Below, piece after piece: positions 61,834 to 64,000 of a stretch of DNA of 64,000 bases. Source of the DNA: Lysobacteraceae bacterium PS02065. Lineage in GTDB: Bacteria > Pseudomonadota > Gammaproteobacteria > Xanthomonadales > Rhodanobacteraceae. The DNA lies in the NCBI GenBank assembly GCA_029959555.1, contig JASCPI010000026.1, forward strand, positions 1 to 64,000. The letters run 5' to 3'. The notes beneath the pieces were generated by a model. That model did no database searches, had not been told where the DNA came from, and saw only the letters and a list, made by a program, of their open reading frames with translations. The first letter of the stretch is position 1. Each line of letters starts with the position of its first letter. The position numbers and the translations under genes are program-made.

Positions 61834-64000
61834 AGGCGACGCGTCGAAGCCGTTCGCGAACAGGCGGTCGGGCATCGCGGAGCAGCGGTAGCCGTCGTGC
61901 AGCTCGACCGTGTCGATCCACTGGCCCGAGCCCGTCGGGCTGAGGCTTTCGTCGGTGCCGACGCGCCAGCGGAACTGCACGGCGTGTCCCGCGAGCGACG
62001 CCGGCAGCGCGACGCGCACCTCGCGCCAGCCGCCGCTCGCGCCGGTCCAGGCGGCGCGGCCGGCCAGCGGATTGGACCAGTCGGCCGACACGGCGCCTCC
62101 GTAACCGCCTTCGATGAACGCCGCTCCGGCGGACAGCACGTCGACGAAGGCACCGTCGTCGATGCGCATCTCGAGCACGGCACCGTCGAAGCCGTTCTCG
62201 AGCGAGAACCGCTGCCGGAACGACAGGATCGCCTCGCCCGTGTCGACGGTGAAGGCCGATGAGACCAGCCGCGTGTCGGCGACGGTCGCGGGCGCCGTCA
62301 CGCCGGCCGACTGCGTGCCGTCGGCAGCGACGTCGGCGACCGTGCGCCATGCCGAGTCACCGAGCACGACGTCGGTTTGCCAGCCCGCCGGCAGCGACGG
62401 CGCGGGCACCGATTCGAAGCCCTCGTCGAGCGCGATCTCGAGCACGCCGGTGCGCAGGACGTGCCGGATCGTGCCGAGTGGAGCGCCCGACGAGGCGATG
62501 TCCCACGTCGCGGTGATCTCGGCCCCGCATGGCGTGGAGGGATCGACCACGAAGGCGTGCTCGCGTGCGACCGCCGCCGTGCCGGGCAGGAGCGTGCCGT
62601 AGGCCTGTGCGGCACCCGTCGGGTGCACGCCTCCCCCGCTGCGCAGCGTCGCGGTGGTCGCGGTGCTCGCGAGTACGCCGATGTTGTCGAGGCCGAGCCT
62701 GTAGGCGACGCGCTCGCCGGGGTCGGGCGCCGCGTTGGCGGGCGACGCGCTTTCGCTGACGAGGTCGAGCCCCGCTTCGCGGATGTACGGCATGTCGATG
62801 GCCGCCGCGTTGTGCACCACGAGAGCGAAGTCCTGGTCGATCGCATCGTCGTTGCCCGACACGCCGTCGGCGACGAGGCCCGCCCCGAGCACGCGCACGG
62901 CCAGCCGTGTTCCGGCGGCGGCGACGCCGGCAGGCAGGAACACGCTCTCGACGTTGTTGGCACGATCCGGATCGCCACCGGTCGCGGATGCGGCTCCGCC
63001 GAACACGTTGCCGAGGTAGGTGCGGCCGTCGATGTCGACGACGAGGTCGAGGTCGTTGAGTTGCGGTGCGCCGTTCGTGGGGCCCGGTGCGTCGGTCCAT
63101 GCGAGGGTCACGCGCAGGGGCTCGCCGTCACGCGCGACGGTGGCCGTGAACGCGCGTGTGCCGCCCGAGCCGACGAGGCGGTCGGCAGGTTCCTGGTCGC
63201 GCAGCAGGCGCGGCGTCGCATCCAGCGCCCTGCCGAGGTCGAGCAGACCCATGCCCTGACGGTTCGACCAGAGCGTGTCGTTGGCGCCGACACCGGTCAG
63301 GTGGCGCGCGCTGTTCATGAGCATCGCCTTGGTCATCGCCGGGCTCGGCGCGGCACGCCCCTGGTTGAGGGCGTGCTGGCGAAGCAGCGCCGCGCCCCCG
63401 GCGACGGCCGGCGTCGAATGGCTCGTGCCGCTCGAGGCCGTGTACCACTGCTGCTGCAGCGGCCAGTAGAGATTGGGTGACGGGCCGCCGCACACCGATG
63501 TCCCGGTGAAATCCGGTGCGGCCAGACCGGCGGTCCACGGCGCCGGTGACGGGGAGGCCTGCCAGACGCCACCGCTGATGTGGGTGCCCGGAGCGACCAG
63601 GTCGGGTTTGTGGCGGCCGCCGATCGCGGGCCCGCGGCTGGAGAAGCCGATGATGTCCTCGGCATGATTGGCGCCACTGTCCGTGATCGCGCAGCCGTCG
63701 AAGCCGCCGAAGGGCTGCACGCCTTCGGATGCGCCCACGGTGAGCACGTTCTTCGCGACGCCGGGTTCGCGCACGGTTTCCGCTGCGGGTCCCGCATTGC
63801 CGGCCGAGAACACGATCACCATCTCCTGTGTGCCGGGCAGGTCGTCGGCGACGTCGCGCACCAGGGCGTCGTAGGCTTGCGCGCGTGGCGTGTACGCACC
63901 GCTCAGCGTGTTGCCCCACGAGTTCGTGCTGATTCGCGCACCGTCGTCCCATGCCGCGCGTTCCAGGGCGGCCGAATCGGGGTCGGTGAAGTCGGGGTCG
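61831..64000 (-). CDS. Secreted S8 (subtilisin-like) serine protease, N-terminus beyond the window
   Basis: 723 visible codons; the gene enters from the right edge, so signal peptide, Asp and His of the triad are missing. The visible part starts within the catalytic domain: RISTNSWGN, oxyanion-site IVFSAGNAGPA and the nucleophile Ser in SSGTSHSTPAVAGGAALL. Then a jelly-roll region (LRVTLAWTDAPGPTNGAPQ), a domain around GLDLVSESASPANAAPDPGE, and a C-terminal MAM/choice-of-anchor-like domain (SFRQRFSLENGFDGAVLEM; GQWIDTVELHDGYRC). It ends MPDRLFANGFDASP, comparable to the tail of the protease at 15712. The two share the plan but the order of accessory domains differs. Confidence 0.9.
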   Translation of the reverse strand, partial: DPDFTDPDSAALERAAWDDGARISTNSWGNTLSGAYTPRAQAYDALVRDVADDLPGTQEMVIVFSAGNAGPAAETVREPGVAKNVLTVGASEGVQPFGGFDGCAITDSGANHAEDIIGFSSRGPAIGGRHKPDLVAPGTHISGGVWQASPSPAPWTAGLAAPDFTGTSVCGGPSPNLYWPLQQQWYTASSGTSHSTPAVAGGAALLRQHALNQGRAAPSPAMTKAMLMNSARHLTGVGANDTLWSNRQGMGLLDLGRALDATPRLLRDQEPADRLVGSGGTRAFTATVARDGEPLRVTLAWTDAPGPTNGAPQLNDLDLVVDIDGRTYLGNVFGGAASATGGDPDRANNVESVFLPAGVAAAGTRLAVRVLGAGLVADGVSGNDDAIDQDFALVVHNAAAIDMPYIREAGLDLVSESASPANAAPDPGERVAYRLGLDNIGVLASTATTATLRSGGGVHPTGAAQAYGTLLPGTAAVAREHAFVVDPSTPCGAEITATWDIASSGAPLGTIRHVLRTGVLEIALDEGFESVPAPSLPAGWQTDVVLGDSAWRTVADVAADGTQSAGVTAPATVADTRLVSSAFTVDTGEAILSFRQRFSLENGFDGAVLEMRIDDGAFVDVLSAGAAFIEGGYGGAVSADWSNPLAGRAAWTGASGGWREVRVALPASLAGHAVQFRWRVGTDESLSPTGSGQWIDTVELHDGYRCSAMPDRLFANGFDASP

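Overview
The window is dense, high-GC bacterial chromosome with almost no spacer DNA. Gene content points to a gammaproteobacterium of the Lysobacterales (Xanthomonadales) type: a tryptophan 2,3-dioxygenase very close to the Xanthomonas enzyme as I remember it, a short H-NS protein of the Xanthomonas XrvA kind, PilU, a TonB-dependent receptor, secreted subtilisin-like proteases, LptF/LptG and a complete homogentisate pathway. This placement is inference from gene families; no rRNA is present. I found no tRNA, IS element, phage gene or CRISPR array.

Layout. 1-2785 (minus): E2 (cut by the edge), E1-beta and E1-alpha of a 2-oxo acid dehydrogenase. 3235-7108: tryptophan 2,3-dioxygenase, a POT peptide transporter and an MFS transporter. 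7142-9021: AraC regulator, a small exported protein and a MarR regulator. 9106-13391: hppD, hmgA, fumarylacetoacetase and maleylacetoacetate isomerase, i.e. tyrosine/homogentisate breakdown to fumarate and acetoacetate, with a MarR-type palindrome inside the predicted hppD promoter. 13401-19266 (minus): CBS-domain protein, GT2 glycosyltransferase, MtgA and a 1184-residue secreted S8 protease with its own terminator. 19506-28507: Hsp33, an unknown envelope protein, a TonB receptor, a TPR-sulfotransferase, a second sulfotransferase and an Asp/Asn beta-hydroxylase-like protein. 28520-31666: PilU, a DUF4398 lipoprotein coupled to an OmpA-like protein, and a DUF465 protein. 31769-39935: cystathionine beta-synthase and a cystathionine gamma-lyase/synthase interleaved with two domain-shuffled methyltransferases, followed by a PIG-V-like membrane glycosyltransferase, an unknown anchored protein and another methyltransferase. 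39909-42848 (minus): GtrA, GT2, a sugar epimerase and H-NS. 43156-46226: unknown protein, ProS, DUF4124 protein. 46394-53442: phosphatidylserine synthase, a GAF-PP2C-HATPase protein, a STAS protein, MlaE, MlaF, MlaD, an auxiliary lipoprotein, an unknown protein and RimI. 53476-64000: ValS, Upp, HolC, a small membrane protein, PepA, LptF, LptG and a second S8 protease cut by the right edge.

The most interesting unit is 46394-53442. Genes for phospholipid synthesis, a complete partner-switch module (phosphatase plus kinase-like ATPase in one chain, and a STAS protein with an intact phospho-acceptor motif) and an MCE/Mla lipid transporter are joined by overlapping stop/start codons. In the classical Mla system a STAS protein (MlaB) binds the ATPase, so this arrangement could put a lipid transporter under phosphorylation control. 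The second notable unit is 31769-39935, where homocysteine-consuming enzymes are co-transcribed with SAM-dependent methyltransferases whose domains occur in permuted order. A third observation is a short C-terminal tail, hydrophobic-Leu/Phe-x-x-Ser/Gly-Phe-Asp/Glu, shared by the two proteases and one unknown exported protein.
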